From the NCBI GenBank assembly GCA_003478355.1, contig QUFC01000002.1, positions 62,001 through 126,000 on the forward strand: a DNA stretch of 64,000 nucleotides, written 5' to 3'. Each line of letters starts with the position of its first letter. The stretch's first letter is position 1. Under the pieces are notes generated by a model. The model saw only the letters and a list, made by a program, of their open reading frames with translations. It did not search any database and was not told the DNA's origin. The translations under genes and the position numbers were made by a program. This stretch comes from Lachnospiraceae bacterium AM48-27BH (GTDB lineage Bacteria > Bacillota > Clostridia > Lachnospirales > Lachnospiraceae). Shown in pieces: positions 1 through 9,573 of this stretch.

Positions 1-1
1 G

Positions 2-2599
2 GCAAACCGCAGTTTTCGCAGTAACAAAATGCGGAATGTGATTGCAGCCATTGCGATTGCCCTGACAACTTTTCTCTTTACGGCAGTCCTGACCATTGGC
101 ATGGGTGCCAGTGGGACGCTGGAATACAGCATGGCAAAAATGATGGGATCATCTGCGGATGCTCTGGTACAGGGACTTTCCGAGGATCAGCTCCAGCAGT
201 TAAAAGAAAACGCCATGTTTGAAAAGGTGGGCTGCTGGATACCAGTCGAAATTATGACCAACACAAACCGGCGTGTTGCAGAGGTCGATTATGCCGACCA
301 GACTCAGTTGGAAATTCGGATGCTGACACCACGCACAGGCTCTGCCCCTCAAAAAGCAAATGAGGTTTTGGTTTCTGCCAATATACTGAAGGATCTGAAC
401 ATCGAAGAAAAAATCGGGGCAGAAATTCCTGTTGAATTGAAGGTTCGTCAAAGTGGTCAGGTTTATCATTTTGATATGGTCGTATCCGGTATTTACGACA
501 CACCAAATGAAAAATCAGAATCGGTCATTGTTTCCAAAGCATTTCTGGAAGAAAACGCAGAAATGATGAGCGATATTGCTTTGGGGCGTGTTGGCTGTGG
601 TATTTATACAGCCGATGTAGTAATGCGGGATAGTTATATGGTAAAGGACCGCATTTCAGAGCTTGTCCGCAATATTGGCGGTAATCCGGACGATGTCAAT
701 GCAGCTAACGCGGTTCGCGTTGCTCCTAATCCCATCGTTTCTAGTGAAAGCGGCCTTATGATGTGGCTGGTAGCCGGTGTTTTCGGTATCCTGTTCATGT
801 TCTGTGGGTATCTGCTCATTTACAATGTATTTGAGATTGCTGTAACAAATGATATTCGCCAGTACGGCTTGCTGAGGACTGTGGGAACAACTTCCAGACA
901 AATCAGGCGTTTAGTCAACCGGCAGGCACTGTACTTGTTCCTGATCGGTACGCCATTCGGTCTGCTTTTCGGCACATTGCTTGGCCGCAGTATTCTGCCT
1001 ATTGCACTCCAGATATTTGCTGTTGATTTCAGCGGTGGAAATATTGAGGTCGGCACACTCCCATATTTGGGAATTATCGCAGGTGCAATCCTGTTCTCAG
1101 GACTCACGGTTTATATCAGCACCAGAAAATCGGTAAAGAAAGCCTCCCGTGTGTCACCTATCGAGGCTATCCGCTATGTAGAGCAGGACACGGTTTCCAT
1201 AAAGCGAAAAAAGACAATTTCCGGGGCAGTCATTCCTCGCATGGCGAAGGCAAATCTTCAGCGCAATAAGCGCCGGACAGTCTTTATTGTGATTTCTCTG
1301 ACTTTGAGCATTGTCCTCTTGAACTCGGTGTTTATCTTCAGCGGCAGCTTTGATGAAGATGCCTATATCGAAAACCAGACCCGAAGTGACTTTATAGTAT
1401 ATAGTCCAGGCATTCAGGCGGCGTTTGGAAATGACTTTGGGCATGATAGTGCTGTTCCAGAGAAGGCAGTGGAGGAAATCAAGGAACAGCCCGGAGTCAC
1501 AAATGAAGTCTACCTGTACCGGAACACTTTTGAAGATGACCATATCTCTTGTGACTGGGGAACTCCCTATGTGGTTGATAACACATATAAGGAGCAGCGA
1601 ATGTTGCCGGAACACCTCAATTTAGGTGTTTACCAAACAGAAAATTATAGGCATACTGTTGGGTTGACTGCGGATAACCACCCCCTCGGAAATGTATTTG
1701 GCTTTTCGGAAAACTTCTTCAATCGGCTGGACATTATCGAAGGTGAAACTGATTTATCTGTCTTAAAAGACAAACTTTGGAATGGTAACAATGTAATTTT
1801 AATGGGCGAATATGACGATCATGGTAACTTTGGTGGGGCAGATGCCGCCGATTATTGTGGATTATCAGTTGGAGATACCATTCAATTTTATGAAAATGGA
1901 ACTCCAACCGAGGAGTTTACCATTATCGCAAAAGCCGTAGCTACTAATAGCGATATGACTATGACTGGCGGCGGTTCAAATATTGCACAAATAATAGAAG
2001 GTCCTAAAATTTTTATGGCTGAAAACAAATTTAAGGAGATTTATGAAACGCCTACCTTGTATGGTTTCCTTTTTGATGTAGAGGAACAGTACCAGCAGGA
2101 GATGGAAAGCTATCTGGCGCAGGATACAGATGTTGCCTATACCTCTATCCTGACGATGAAAGCAACTGTTTCTGGTGTTAAAAATGTCGTTCTTCTGATC
2201 GGCGGAGTGATCGGCGATGTGTTTGCCCTGGTGGGACTAATCAACTTCATCAATCTGGTTATGACAAACATCATTACCCGCCGGCACGAGTTTGCCACCA
2301 TGCAGAGTATCGGTATGACGAACCAGCAGCTCCGAAAGATGATGATTTCTGAAAGTTTCTCCTATGTGCTGCTGGCCGGGATTGTCGGTACGCTGGCTGC
2401 TGGTGTGCTTGGCATGACATTGGTAAGGGCTTTTGTAGAAATCAGCCCAAGCAGTATCATGATGACATTCCAGATGACCTTGCTGCCTGCACTGATTATG
2501 CTGGTTCTCTTTTTGGTACTGGCATTTATTGTTCCCGTTGTCGCACTTCGGCTCTTTAACAATCGAAGTGTTGTAGAACGGCTTCGGGTAAATGAATAA
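2..2599 (+). CDS. FtsX/MacB-type ABC transporter permease, 5'-truncated by the window edge
   Basis: This is a membrane subunit of an ABC exporter, probably for peptide efflux or immunity. The reading frame is open from base 2. The residues before the first ATG (base 29) align with the N-terminal region of the next permease (an N-K-x-R-N motif just before the first membrane segment), so the true start lies left of the window and ATG 29 is internal. The layout is the duplicated FtsX one: an N-terminal membrane segment, a large extracellular domain, three membrane segments near residues 250-370, a second anchor near 410-440, a second extracellular domain, then three C-terminal segments. The conserved 'RRHEFATMQSIGMT' motif lies near the C-terminal membrane block. 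It is followed 12 bases later by a paralogous permease. The ATPase partner is not in the window and is probably immediately upstream. Confidence 0.9.
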   Translation, partial: ANRSFRSNKMRNVIAAIAIALTTFLFTAVLTIGMGASGTLEYSMAKMMGSSADALVQGLSEDQLQQLKENAMFEKVGCWIPVEIMTNTNRRVAEVDYADQTQLEIRMLTPRTGSAPQKANEVLVSANILKDLNIEEKIGAEIPVELKVRQSGQVYHFDMVVSGIYDTPNEKSESVIVSKAFLEENAEMMSDIALGRVGCGIYTADVVMRDSYMVKDRISELVRNIGGNPDDVNAANAVRVAPNPIVSSESGLMMWLVAGVFGILFMFCGYLLIYNVFEIAVTNDIRQYGLLRTVGTTSRQIRRLVNRQALYLFLIGTPFGLLFGTLLGRSILPIALQIFAVDFSGGNIEVGTLPYLGIIAGAILFSGLTVYISTRKSVKKASRVSPIEAIRYVEQDTVSIKRKKTISGAVIPRMAKANLQRNKRRTVFIVISLTLSIVLLNSVFIFSGSFDEDAYIENQTRSDFIVYSPGIQAAFGNDFGHDSAVPEKAVEEIKEQPGVTNEVYLYRNTFEDDHISCDWGTPYVVDNTYKEQRMLPEHLNLGVYQTENYRHTVGLTADNHPLGNVFGFSENFFNRLDIIEGETDLSVLKDKLWNGNNVILMGEYDDHGNFGGADAADYCGLSVGDTIQFYENGTPTEEFTIIAKAVATNSDMTMTGGGSNIAQIIEGPKIFMAENKFKEIYETPTLYGFLFDVEEQYQQEMESYLAQDTDVAYTSILTMKATVSGVKNVVLLIGGVIGDVFALVGLINFINLVMTNIITRRHEFATMQSIGMTNQQLRKMMISESFSYVLLAGIVGTLAAGVLGMTLVRAFVEISPSSIMMTFQMTLLPALIMLVLFLVLAFIVPVVALRLFNNRSVVERLRVNE

Positions 2600-2620
2600 A
2601 AGCAAAGGGGGGTGGACAAG

Positions 2621-5253
2621 ATGAATGACATTCTATTTGGCAACAATAATTCCAAAGTGATTACCAAGCTATCCAAACGCTATTTCAAGAAGAATAAGGT
2701 CCGCAATCTGGCTGCGCTGCTGGCAATTATCCTGACTGCTTTCCTATTTACCTCTATCACTTCCCTGGCGTTCAATATGGCATCCTCCATCCAGCTCTCT
2801 CTGCAAATGCAGAAAGGCAGTAAAGCGGATGGCACTTTAGGGTATATGACGGAGGAACAGTACGAGCAGCTTGTAAACAGCGATTTTGTGGAGCAGGCAG
2901 GCCACCGGCGTATCATTGGCTATGCAAGCAATACTTCCAGCCATTCCATTGAGATCAATTATGCGGACAGTGTGCAGCAGGAGCTGACCTTCTGTGTGCC
3001 TACTCACGGAGCAGCACCGGAGAAAGCGAATGAGATCGCCACTACGGATTTGGCGCTGAAGGCGCTGGGTGTAGAACCAAAGGTTGGCGCAGAGGTTCCG
3101 TTGGAATTTGAACTGCGGGGGAAAACTTATCATTATGATATGGTGCTTTCCGGCTGGTGGGAAGCAAGCAATGACTCTGTGAGCGTTGCGACTGTTTCAG
3201 AGCAGTTTATAAAGGAAAACCCCGATGTGGTCCAGAACACTTATGCGGTAGACCATGAAATGTCCGGCGTTACTTTTTCCGATGTCGTGCTGAAGAATAA
3301 AGCAAATGTTCAGCAGCAGTTGAATGAGTTCGTTTACTCCATTGGCGGCAATCCAGAGGATATGGGCGCAGACAATTTCATTCTCGCCTCCGAAAATCAA
3401 ATGTCCCAGGGATTGACTTCATCAGAGTCCATCGTGTTTGCTGTTGTATTTATCCTGATGTTTGTCGTGTGCGGATACCTGCTGATCTACAATATCTTTG
3501 ATATTTCCGTGATGCAGGATGTTCGTCAATACGGCCTGCTGCGGACGATTGGCACTTCCACACGGCAGATCAAGGGCATTGTGAACCGTCAGGCAGTCTG
3601 GCTCACGCTGATCGGGCTGCCCATCGGTCTGATCGCCGGTTTCTTTGCCGGTTGGGTGCTGCTTCCTGTCGTGACAGAGATCATCAGCCTTGAATCGTCT
3701 ATGCTGGGTACATCCGTATCGACTTCGCCGCTGATCTTTGTTATCGCCGCTCTCTTTACAATCTTGACCGTGTTTATCAGCACCCGGAAGCCTGCAAAAA
3801 AGGCGGCAAAGATTTCTCCTCTGGAGGCGATCCGCTACACCGAGCAGAACGCCTATAAAAAGAGAAGCGCCAAGCGTACCAATGGAGTAAAGCTGTCCCG
3901 CATGGCCTTTTCCAACCTGGGGCGCAATCGTCGGCGTTCAGCGTTTATCATTATTTCCCTACTTCTGTGCATCGTCCTGTTTAACTCTATCATCATTGTG
4001 ACGCAAAGCCTTGATGAAGAAAAGTGGGTAAACCGTGTTACCAGAACAGATTTTAATGTCTATAACTCCGCCGCATTTAATGTAATGGAAAGCGTTCAGC
4101 ACCATGAAGATACGCTCTCACAGCAGGCGGTGGATCTGATTGCCGGACAGCCTGGAGTTGAGGATGAACGCTATCTTTACCGAAATACAAAAGACGATAG
4201 AAATGTGTTGGTTGACTATGGGTTTGAAGATTTAAGCGGCATAGAGCTATTCCATGAGGAAGAAGGCATCGTAAATCAAAGCTATCAGGGATATAGCCTG
4301 TACACAAGTTCTGATACCGAAAGGCGCTATTTTGGTAATGTGATGGGAGCCTCCGAAAATTTCTGGGCGGATATGCGTATTTTTGAAGGCGAAAAAGATG
4401 CTGAAACCCTAACGCAGAAAATGGCTACCGGAGAATATGTCATTATTGGCTGCCCCATGGACAAACTGACAGAGGAACCAAGGAACACTCCGCTGACCGA
4501 TCAGTTACAGGTGGAGAGAGCATTTCCTTCTACAAAGATGGGGAACTGGTCAAAACCAGCACCATCCTTGCAAAAGCGATCCTCGTGGGAACGGAAACCG
4601 AAACGCCGACAGGCACCACCGCCCAGGCACACATCGCCGCTGATGCTCCTTTTGTATATCTGCCGGACACTGTATTTAAGGAAATCTATGACGCTCCCAC
4701 GCTGCTGACTTATGGATTCAATGTGGAGGAATCCTTGCAGCCGCAGATGGAAGAATTCTTGAGCAGCTATGTGAGTGAAAATACTTCGGTTGCCTATACT
4801 TCCACCAAGTTGTTGAAAGAGCAGCTTGATTCGGTCCGCAGCATGATTCTGGTTATCGGCGGTCTGATTGGCTGCATCATGGCCTTTGCAGGACTGATCA
4901 ACTTTACCAACATGATTATTACCAACATCATCACCCGCCGGCATGAGTTTGCCACCATGCAGAGCATTGGTATGACCGGCAAGCAGCTTCGACGCCTGAT
5001 GGTCTATGAGGGCATCTACTATGCCGTAGGTGCGGACATTATCGGCGGAGCAGTCGCAGCGATCCTGGCAGTCACAGTGCTAAAGAGCGCATTGAATGGC
5101 CCTTCCATGTGGTTCTTTACTCTGAATATTACATTAGTTCCCGTTCTGGTCATTGGCGTGCTTTATCTGCTGCTGGCTGCGGTCATTCCGCTGATCGTTC
5201 TCCACTTCTTTAACAAGGGAACTGTGGTGGAGCGGCTGAGGACTTCAGAATAA
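2621..5253 (+). pseudogene. FtsX/MacB-type ABC permease with one frameshift
   Basis: This is a paralogue of the preceding permease and would encode about 877 residues if intact. I chose ATG 2621 because an AAAGGGGGG ribosome site lies 8 bases upstream; a GTG at 2612 is also in frame. The frame is lost at about 4511-4513. Upstream the protein reads in one frame to residues L-Q-V. Downstream, from base 4513, another frame continues with the expected G-E-S-I-S-F-Y and runs to the stop at 5253 with the conserved 'RRHEFATMQSIGMT' motif. One base appears to be missing within 'caggtggag'. Otherwise the gene looks well conserved, so either a recent mutation or a sequencing error fits. It is likely cotranscribed with the upstream permease as a two-permease exporter. 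Confidence 0.87.
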
Positions 5254-5289
5254 AATATCACAAAACAAGTGAGAAAGGATGTGAGCAAG

Positions 5290-5715
5290 ATGGGGAAACT
5301 CGTGATTCTGTCCATTACTGACCATGAAGAACATATAATCAATAAAATTATGGAGTTTATTGCGGCTGAGCCGGAGTTTATCCACCTTGCACCATCTCCA
5401 CCGCAGTCTACGCTTTCCTTCCCTGGTCTTGAAATTCGGCTGAAGGAACAAACTGTATATTGCAACCGTATCCTTATCACTTTGACTTACCATGAATTTG
5501 CAGTCCTTACATATCTGGCTCGACATCCAGGTTGGGTATTTTCCGCTCATCAAATCTATGAAGCTATATGGCACAAAGACGGTGAGCACTGCGGAACTGC
5601 AGTTGCCAGTGTCATCAGTCAGATCCGTCACAAGCTGACACCAGACACGCCAAAGGGCGGTTATATCCGCACTGTACTGGGCAGTGGATATAAGTTTAAC
5701 AGCTCTCCCTTTTAA
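5290..5715 (+). CDS. Orphan OmpR/PhoB-type winged-helix protein, copy 1
   Basis: This 141-residue protein has the C-terminal effector domain of OmpR-family response regulators (about residues 50-140) but no receiver domain. The short N-terminal part starts MGKLVILSITDHEEH, followed by a linker. The DNA-binding part has the usual wing motifs (LTYHEFAVLTYLARHPG, QIRHKLTP and GYIRTVLGSGYKF). There is no phosphorylatable Asp in a receiver context, so activity would not depend on classical phosphotransfer. I chose ATG 5290 over GTG 5269 because it matches the starts of the other three copies and has AAAGGA 11 bases upstream. It follows the two-permease module by 36 bases and is probably cotranscribed with it. 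A strong terminator follows. Role: probable transcriptional regulator of the adjacent exporter. Confidence 0.85.
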   Translation: MGKLVILSITDHEEHIINKIMEFIAAEPEFIHLAPSPPQSTLSFPGLEIRLKEQTVYCNRILITLTYHEFAVLTYLARHPGWVFSAHQIYEAIWHKDGEHCGTAVASVISQIRHKLTPDTPKGGYIRTVLGSGYKFNSSPF

Positions 5716-5721
5716 GACAGC

Positions 5722-5762
5722 AAGAAAGGCTTCGAGACCGTAATGATCTCGAAGCCTTTCTT
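5722..5762 (+). terminator. Intrinsic terminator after winged-helix copy 1
   Basis: A perfect 16-bp stem (5722-5737 with 5747-5762) encloses a 9-base loop. The arms start with A-rich and end with T-rich sequence, so it can work in both directions, also ending the padR transcript that converges from the right. The same hairpin recurs after copy 2 with a compensatory base-pair change. Confidence 0.85.
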
Positions 5763-5823
5763 ATTTCCATGAGACATGAACACTATAACTCAATCAACTA
5801 TAATTCGTATAAGAATGCTGGTT

Positions 5824-6345
5824 TCAGATAATATTTAAAGAACTAATCCATTCTTGGATTGCTTCCACCAGTACATACTGCTGACGCAAGACGGCCATAC
5901 CTGTTTCCGGAATGCTGGGGGTGTTTTCTTTTTCCCGTATATTATCTTCCAGATAGGATTTTAAGACACTAATATTTTCCTGAATCTCTGCTATGCACGA
6001 CTTTTGTTTTTCGGGCGGCAAGGAGTCCAAATTTACAATAACAGCGTTGAAGTCAAGAAAAATGTTAATCGGCTTTGCGGAAATCTCAAACATGAGGCGT
6101 TCAAATTCTGCTTCTCCGGCTTCCGTTAGGGAGTAAATTGCTTTTTCTGGCATCTTTCCTTCCTTTACGATTTCGCCTCGGATTAGCCCTTTTTCTTCCA
6201 ACTGAATTGCTTTTTTATAAATAGACGGGGTACTGATTTTTACCCATTTTGATATTTTTCTATATTCTACTAATTTTTGAATATCGTAGGCACTCATTGG
6301 ATCCTTTTTCAAAATTCCCAACACGATTAAATCTATGGTAGCCAT
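5824..6345 (-). CDS. PadR-family transcriptional repressor
   Basis: This 173-residue protein has the N-terminal PadR winged helix (about 1-85: MATIDLIVLGILKKDPMSAYDI, then a wing ending in EKAIYSLTEAG) and a C-terminal helical dimerisation domain (about 90-173). I chose ATG 6345 because of the AAAGGG site 10 bases upstream; the GTG three codons earlier lacks spacing. The gene is divergent from a MATE pump. The 213-base gap holds two opposed promoters, each overlapped by a copy of the same palindrome, so autorepression and repression of the pump are the obvious model. PadR proteins usually release DNA on binding the compound exported by the neighbouring pump; which compound is unknown here. 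Confidence 0.9.
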   Translation of the reverse strand: MATIDLIVLGILKKDPMSAYDIQKLVEYRKISKWVKISTPSIYKKAIQLEEKGLIRGEIVKEGKMPEKAIYSLTEAGEAEFERLMFEISAKPINIFLDFNAVIVNLDSLPPEKQKSCIAEIQENISVLKSYLEDNIREKENTPSIPETGMAVLRQQYVLVEAIQEWISSLNII

Positions 6346-6399
6346 GTGGATCACGCCCTTTCGCTATGTTCTCTGCATAAAATATTACCGTCAAAGCCG

Positions 6400-6437
6400 C
6401 TATAAATTATAGTAGTAGATTTTATACTTTTTGTCAA
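6400..6437 (-). promoter_or_regulatory. padR promoter with overlapping operator
   Basis: On the minus strand TTGACA (6437-6432) and TACTAT (6414-6409) are 17 bases apart. The 13-bp palindrome CTATAAATTATAG (6400-6412) overlaps the -10. It shares its core with the operator in the opposing MATE promoter. Confidence 0.75.
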
Positions 6438-6457
6438 GGGAAATCGCTTCTCTCCTC

Positions 6458-6486
6458 TTGACATCTACTATAAATTATAGTAGTAT
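6458..6486 (+). promoter_or_regulatory. MATE pump promoter with operator in the spacer
   Basis: TTGACA (6458-6463) and TAGTAT (6481-6486) are exactly 17 bases apart. The 19-bp perfect palindrome CTACTATAAATTATAGTAG (6465-6483) fills the spacer and enters the -10, so bound repressor would exclude RNA polymerase. Further half-site-like AT repeats lie at 6505-6530, between promoter and gene. Confidence 0.8.
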
Positions 6487-6558
6487 ATTCATTCAGCAGT
6501 ATACTGTAATTTATACCACTATAATTTACATCTTCAAAGTGCGAAAGGAGTATTAACA

Positions 6559-7929
6559 ATGAGTGAACATAACAACAAACTTGAGCTTTTGGGCAGTGCG
6601 CCTATCCCCAAAGCTCTGATGTCGCTTGGCGTGCCGATTATGATTGGGATGTTAATCAATGCCCTATATAATCTGGTGGATGCCTATTTTGTGAGCGGAC
6701 TGGGAAAAAGTCAAATGGGAGCCATTTCCATCGTTTTCCCGTTAGGACAAGTCGTAGTTGGATTGGGACTAATGTTTGGCAACGGTGCTGCATCCTACCT
6801 GTCAAGACTTCTGGGACGAGGCGATAAGGATACTGCCAATAAGGTGGCAAGTACCGCTCTGTATAGCAGCCTTCTGATTGGTGCTATTATCATCCTTTTC
6901 TCTACACTCTTCCTTAAACCAATTTTAACTATGTTAGGCGCGACAGAAACTATCATGCCGTATGCTCTGACATATTCAAGAATTTATATATTGTCCTGTG
7001 TTTTCAATGTGTTTAATGTAACCATGAACAATATTGTAAGCAGTGAAGGTGCAGCAAAGACAACTATGTGTGCGTTACTGTTGGGCGCTGTGTTGAATAT
7101 CGGATTAGACCCTCTTTTTATTTACACTTTCAACATGGGGGTTGCCGGTGCAGCAATCGCCACTGCGATTTCTCAGCTAGTATCTACACTTGTTTATCTC
7201 ACATACATTCTGCGAAAAAGAAGTGTATTTTCTTTTAGCTTAAAAGCATTTTCTCCAAATGGGCAAATGATGGCGGAAATCTTGAAAATCGGTGTACCTA
7301 CTTTGGTATTCCAGTTGCTTACAAGTCTTTCTATTGCTCTGATTAACCGTGCAGCCAGCGATTATGGCGATTCGGTTATTGCAGGCATGGGGGCGGTCAC
7401 GCGAATTACTTCTATGGGAACGCTTGTTGTCTTTGGATTTCTGAAAGGGTTTCAGCCTATTGCCGGATTCAGCTATGGGGCAAAGAAATTTGATCGTCTA
7501 CGCGAAGCAATCAAAACCTCAATCATTTGGTCTACAAGTTTCTGCTTAGTCGTGGGCTTGGTGATGGCTGCTTTCTCCACGCAGATTATCTCTCAATTTA
7601 CCGAGGGAGATGTTCAAATGATTTTAGCCGGTCAAAAATCTCTGTTTGCGAACGGTCTTACATTCATTTTTTTCGGTTTCTACACGGTATACTCCTCTCT
7701 ATTTCTTGCTCTGGGCAAGGGAGCGGCAGGTTTCTTTTTGGGATCATGCAGACAAGGTATCTGCTTTGTTCCTGTCATTTTGCTGCTGCCTATGGTATGG
7801 GGAATGAACGGAATCCTATATGCCCAGCCCATTGCAGATATAATTTCCGTAGTAATCACGCTGTTTATGGCAATACATCTTCATAAGGAAATATCCATAG
7901 CCGAAAGTCGTACTAAAACAATAACCTAA
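6559..7929 (+). CDS. MATE-family multidrug efflux transporter (MepA-like)
   Basis: This 456-residue inner-membrane antiporter has about twelve hydrophobic segments and the usual MATE length. Family features include the N-terminal 'GVPIMIGMLINALYNLVD' segment, 'GNGAASYLSRLLGRGD' in the first half, and 'GFQPIAGFSYGAKKF' in the second. MepA-type pumps exchange cations for cationic dyes, biocides and some antibiotics; the actual substrate here cannot be read from sequence. AAAGGAG lies 9 bases before the ATG. The promoter upstream contains a PadR-type operator, and the divergent padR gene is its likely controller. It is followed 87 bases later by winged-helix copy 2. Confidence 0.93.
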   Translation: MSEHNNKLELLGSAPIPKALMSLGVPIMIGMLINALYNLVDAYFVSGLGKSQMGAISIVFPLGQVVVGLGLMFGNGAASYLSRLLGRGDKDTANKVASTALYSSLLIGAIIILFSTLFLKPILTMLGATETIMPYALTYSRIYILSCVFNVFNVTMNNIVSSEGAAKTTMCALLLGAVLNIGLDPLFIYTFNMGVAGAAIATAISQLVSTLVYLTYILRKRSVFSFSLKAFSPNGQMMAEILKIGVPTLVFQLLTSLSIALINRAASDYGDSVIAGMGAVTRITSMGTLVVFGFLKGFQPIAGFSYGAKKFDRLREAIKTSIIWSTSFCLVVGLVMAAFSTQIISQFTEGDVQMILAGQKSLFANGLTFIFFGFYTVYSSLFLALGKGAAGFFLGSCRQGICFVPVILLLPMVWGMNGILYAQPIADIISVVITLFMAIHLHKEISIAESRTKTIT

Positions 7930-8016
7930 TTTTACTGTAACGAAAGCCCTATGTTCGCTGACAAAAGGAAAAGTCATCGGACACTAAATACAAGCATACA
8001 GGAGAGGATACACAAT

Positions 8017-8442
8017 ATGGGAAAACTCTTGATAGTGTCCATTTCTGACCACGAAGAACATATACTCAACAAAATTATGGAAATTATTGCAGACGAGCCA
8101 GAGCTTGACCATATTGCTCTCCCACCCTCTAACGCCAGCCTCTCCTTTCCACACCTTGAAATTCGGCTAAAGGAGCAGACGGTATCCTGCAGCGGTCAAC
8201 TTGTTACTCTGACTCACCATGAGTTTGCTGTCCTTGCTTATCTGGCTCGCCATCCTGGCTGGGTCTTTTCTGCCAGCCAAATCTATGAGGCTGTGTGGGC
8301 TGCGGACGGTGAACACTGCGGTACCGCTGTTGCCAGCGTAATCGGCCAAATCCGACGCAAGTTGACACCGGATACGCCGAAGGGCGGTTATATCCGGACT
8401 GTACTGGGCAGCGGATACAAATTTAACAGTTCTCCATTTTAA
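8017..8442 (+). CDS. Orphan OmpR/PhoB-type winged-helix protein, copy 2
   Basis: This 141-residue paralogue of copy 1 has the same architecture: a short N-terminal segment MGKLLIVSISDHEEH, no receiver domain, and a C-terminal winged helix with LTHHEFAVLAYLARHPG, QIRRKLTP and GYIRTVLGSGYKF. I chose ATG 8017 because GGAGAGG lies 9 bases upstream and it matches the other copies; an upstream in-frame ATG at 7951 is unsupported. It follows the MATE gene in the same direction, so this copy is also the last gene of an export module. Likely a DNA-binding regulator; the target is unknown. Confidence 0.85.
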   Translation: MGKLLIVSISDHEEHILNKIMEIIADEPELDHIALPPSNASLSFPHLEIRLKEQTVSCSGQLVTLTHHEFAVLAYLARHPGWVFSASQIYEAVWAADGEHCGTAVASVIGQIRRKLTPDTPKGGYIRTVLGSGYKFNSSPF

Positions 8443-8450
8443 GTCAGCAA

Positions 8451-8487
8451 GAAAGGCTCCGAGGCCATAATGATCTCGGAGCCTTTC
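8451..8487. terminator. Bidirectional terminator after winged-helix copy 2
   Basis: A 13-bp stem (8451-8463 with 8475-8487) encloses an 11-base loop and is homologous to the hairpin after copy 1. It separates the plus-strand winged-helix gene from the convergent HTH/sigma operon. Confidence 0.8.
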
Positions 8488-8495
8488 TCATTGAC

Positions 8496-8678
8496 TTAAA
8501 TCTTAAACAGTTTAATCGCCTTCAACAAAATAATGCTCAATTCCTGGTACAGATCCTCATCCAGCACACCATCTATAATGGCATACTTTAACAGCAATGG
8601 ACGATACATCTGTAAAATCGTCGTAATGGCATTCTCGTTTCCCGCCTTGGCGCTGAGAAGCAGGCATTCAAAATTCAT
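8496..8678 (-). CDS. Small conjugative-transposon HTH protein (Tn916 Orf8-like)
   Basis: This 60-residue protein (MNFECLLLSAKAGNENAI, then YRPLLLKYAI) resembles the short helix-turn-helix proteins encoded beside the sigma-like regulator in Tn916-family elements. Its ATG overlaps the stop of the sigma-like gene in ATGA, giving translational coupling. In Tn916 the equivalent pair (orf7/orf8) controls transfer gene expression; that role here is by analogy. Confidence 0.75.
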   Translation of the reverse strand: MNFECLLLSAKAGNENAITTILQMYRPLLLKYAIIDGVLDEDLYQELSIILLKAIKLFKI

Positions 8679-9082
8679 CTCTTGTCACCTCCTTCAATGC
8701 TCTTTCTGATTTTCTGGATCGTCCTGTAGTAAAGTGCAGCTGCCCCCTTGTAGGAAAGTTCAAACTTTACTCCCAAAGTCTCAAAATCTTCTTCCTCCAG
8801 CGTTCGAGCCAGAAAGATCTGGCGCTCCCGTTCATTGAGTTTCTGAAGTGCCTCCAGAAGCGCTCCATTTTCAATGACATCCATAAGCGGCAAATTGTCT
8901 AAAACCACTTCCTCTGAGCTGGGTTCGGATTCGTAAACCACTTCCGAACTACTCTCTATGCTGCTGCGCTTATAAAGCTGGATTAAATAATCTTTTCTGC
9001 GGCGCTTGACCGCCGACACCAAATATGCTGTAAATCTGAATTGCAGGTCATCTTCTGCCTGTCCATTGTTCCGTTGCCACAT
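8675..9082 (-). CDS. Sigma-70-like regulator of the ICE (Tn916 Orf7-like)
   Basis: This 135-residue protein has a basic N-terminal part (about 10-35, FTAYLVSAVKRRRKDYL) and a C-terminal sigma region-4-type helix-turn-helix (about 80-130, LNERERQIFLARTLEEEDFETLG, then KIRKSI). I chose ATG 9082 because GGAGG lies 7 bases before it; the frame extends further upstream but without family similarity. It is cotranscribed with the small HTH gene. In Tn916-type elements such proteins redirect RNA polymerase to transfer and excision promoters. A leader peptide and hairpin about 500 bases upstream may control it. Confidence 0.8.
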   Translation of the reverse strand: MWQRNNGQAEDDLQFRFTAYLVSAVKRRRKDYLIQLYKRSSIESSSEVVYESEPSSEEVVLDNLPLMDVIENGALLEALQKLNERERQIFLARTLEEEDFETLGVKFELSYKGAAALYYRTIQKIRKSIEGGDKR

Positions 9083-9573
9083 GGCTTTACCTCCAAAAGT
9101 CTCAAGAATTTCTATGAATTTCCTGAGCTTCTGGCGGTGACCTGCACCGGACAAAACCTGGCTGTGATAAACAAAAACAGCCAGCTTTGTACCAATGGAC
9201 AAAACCAGCTGTTCCCTGAATTGCTGCATCGAGCAGTTCAATAGATACCATCCGAGCAGGTGGAGGTTTTTCTTTATGTGGAGAAAACTCTCTCGTCCTG
9301 CCTCGACGATATACCCCTATTGAGAGCCGTTCATGAAAAGCCGTGTGTCCTGGAGTTATGAAAGCAATGAACTGCTCGATGTTGTGGAATCCTTTTTCCA
9401 TAACATCGTTACTCCCTGTCCGCAGTTATGCGGACGGCACACAGGCGGCCTGCATCATCCCCTTTCTTTCGCGATATGGCAGCGCAACGCTGCCGCCCTG
9501 CTGATAATTGTTAAATTGTGAAATAATACTTTTTTCAAATGCTATTTCAACTATTCTATGAATCTATGAAATT
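9083..9573 (-). other. Structured leader region upstream of the sigma gene, no convincing gene
   Basis: About 490 bases lie between the attenuator and the sigma gene. I see no credible coding frame; a 99-codon minus-strand frame has no recognisable composition. The region is rich in inverted repeats: a perfect 14-bp pair (9227-9240 with 9368-9381), a 12-bp near-perfect pair with an 8-base loop (9377-9388 with 9397-9408), and short hairpins at 9418-9435 and 9478-9494. The 14-bp arm and the 12-bp arm overlap, so alternative folds compete. This is compatible with a long structured 5' leader; it could also be the remnant of a deleted gene. Confidence 0.5.

Noticed and set aside
1154..1615. 153-codon minus-strand frame inside the first permease
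   Set aside because: Antisense to a well conserved coding region with no start signal.
4585..5253. A separate 222-codon permease gene
   Set aside because: It is the C-terminal half of the permease starting at 2621, displaced by one frameshift; no ribosome site precedes its first ATG.
9102..9401. 99-codon minus-strand frame upstream of the sigma gene
   Set aside because: Odd composition, no ribosome site and no recognisable motif; it overlaps inverted repeats and is likely chance.
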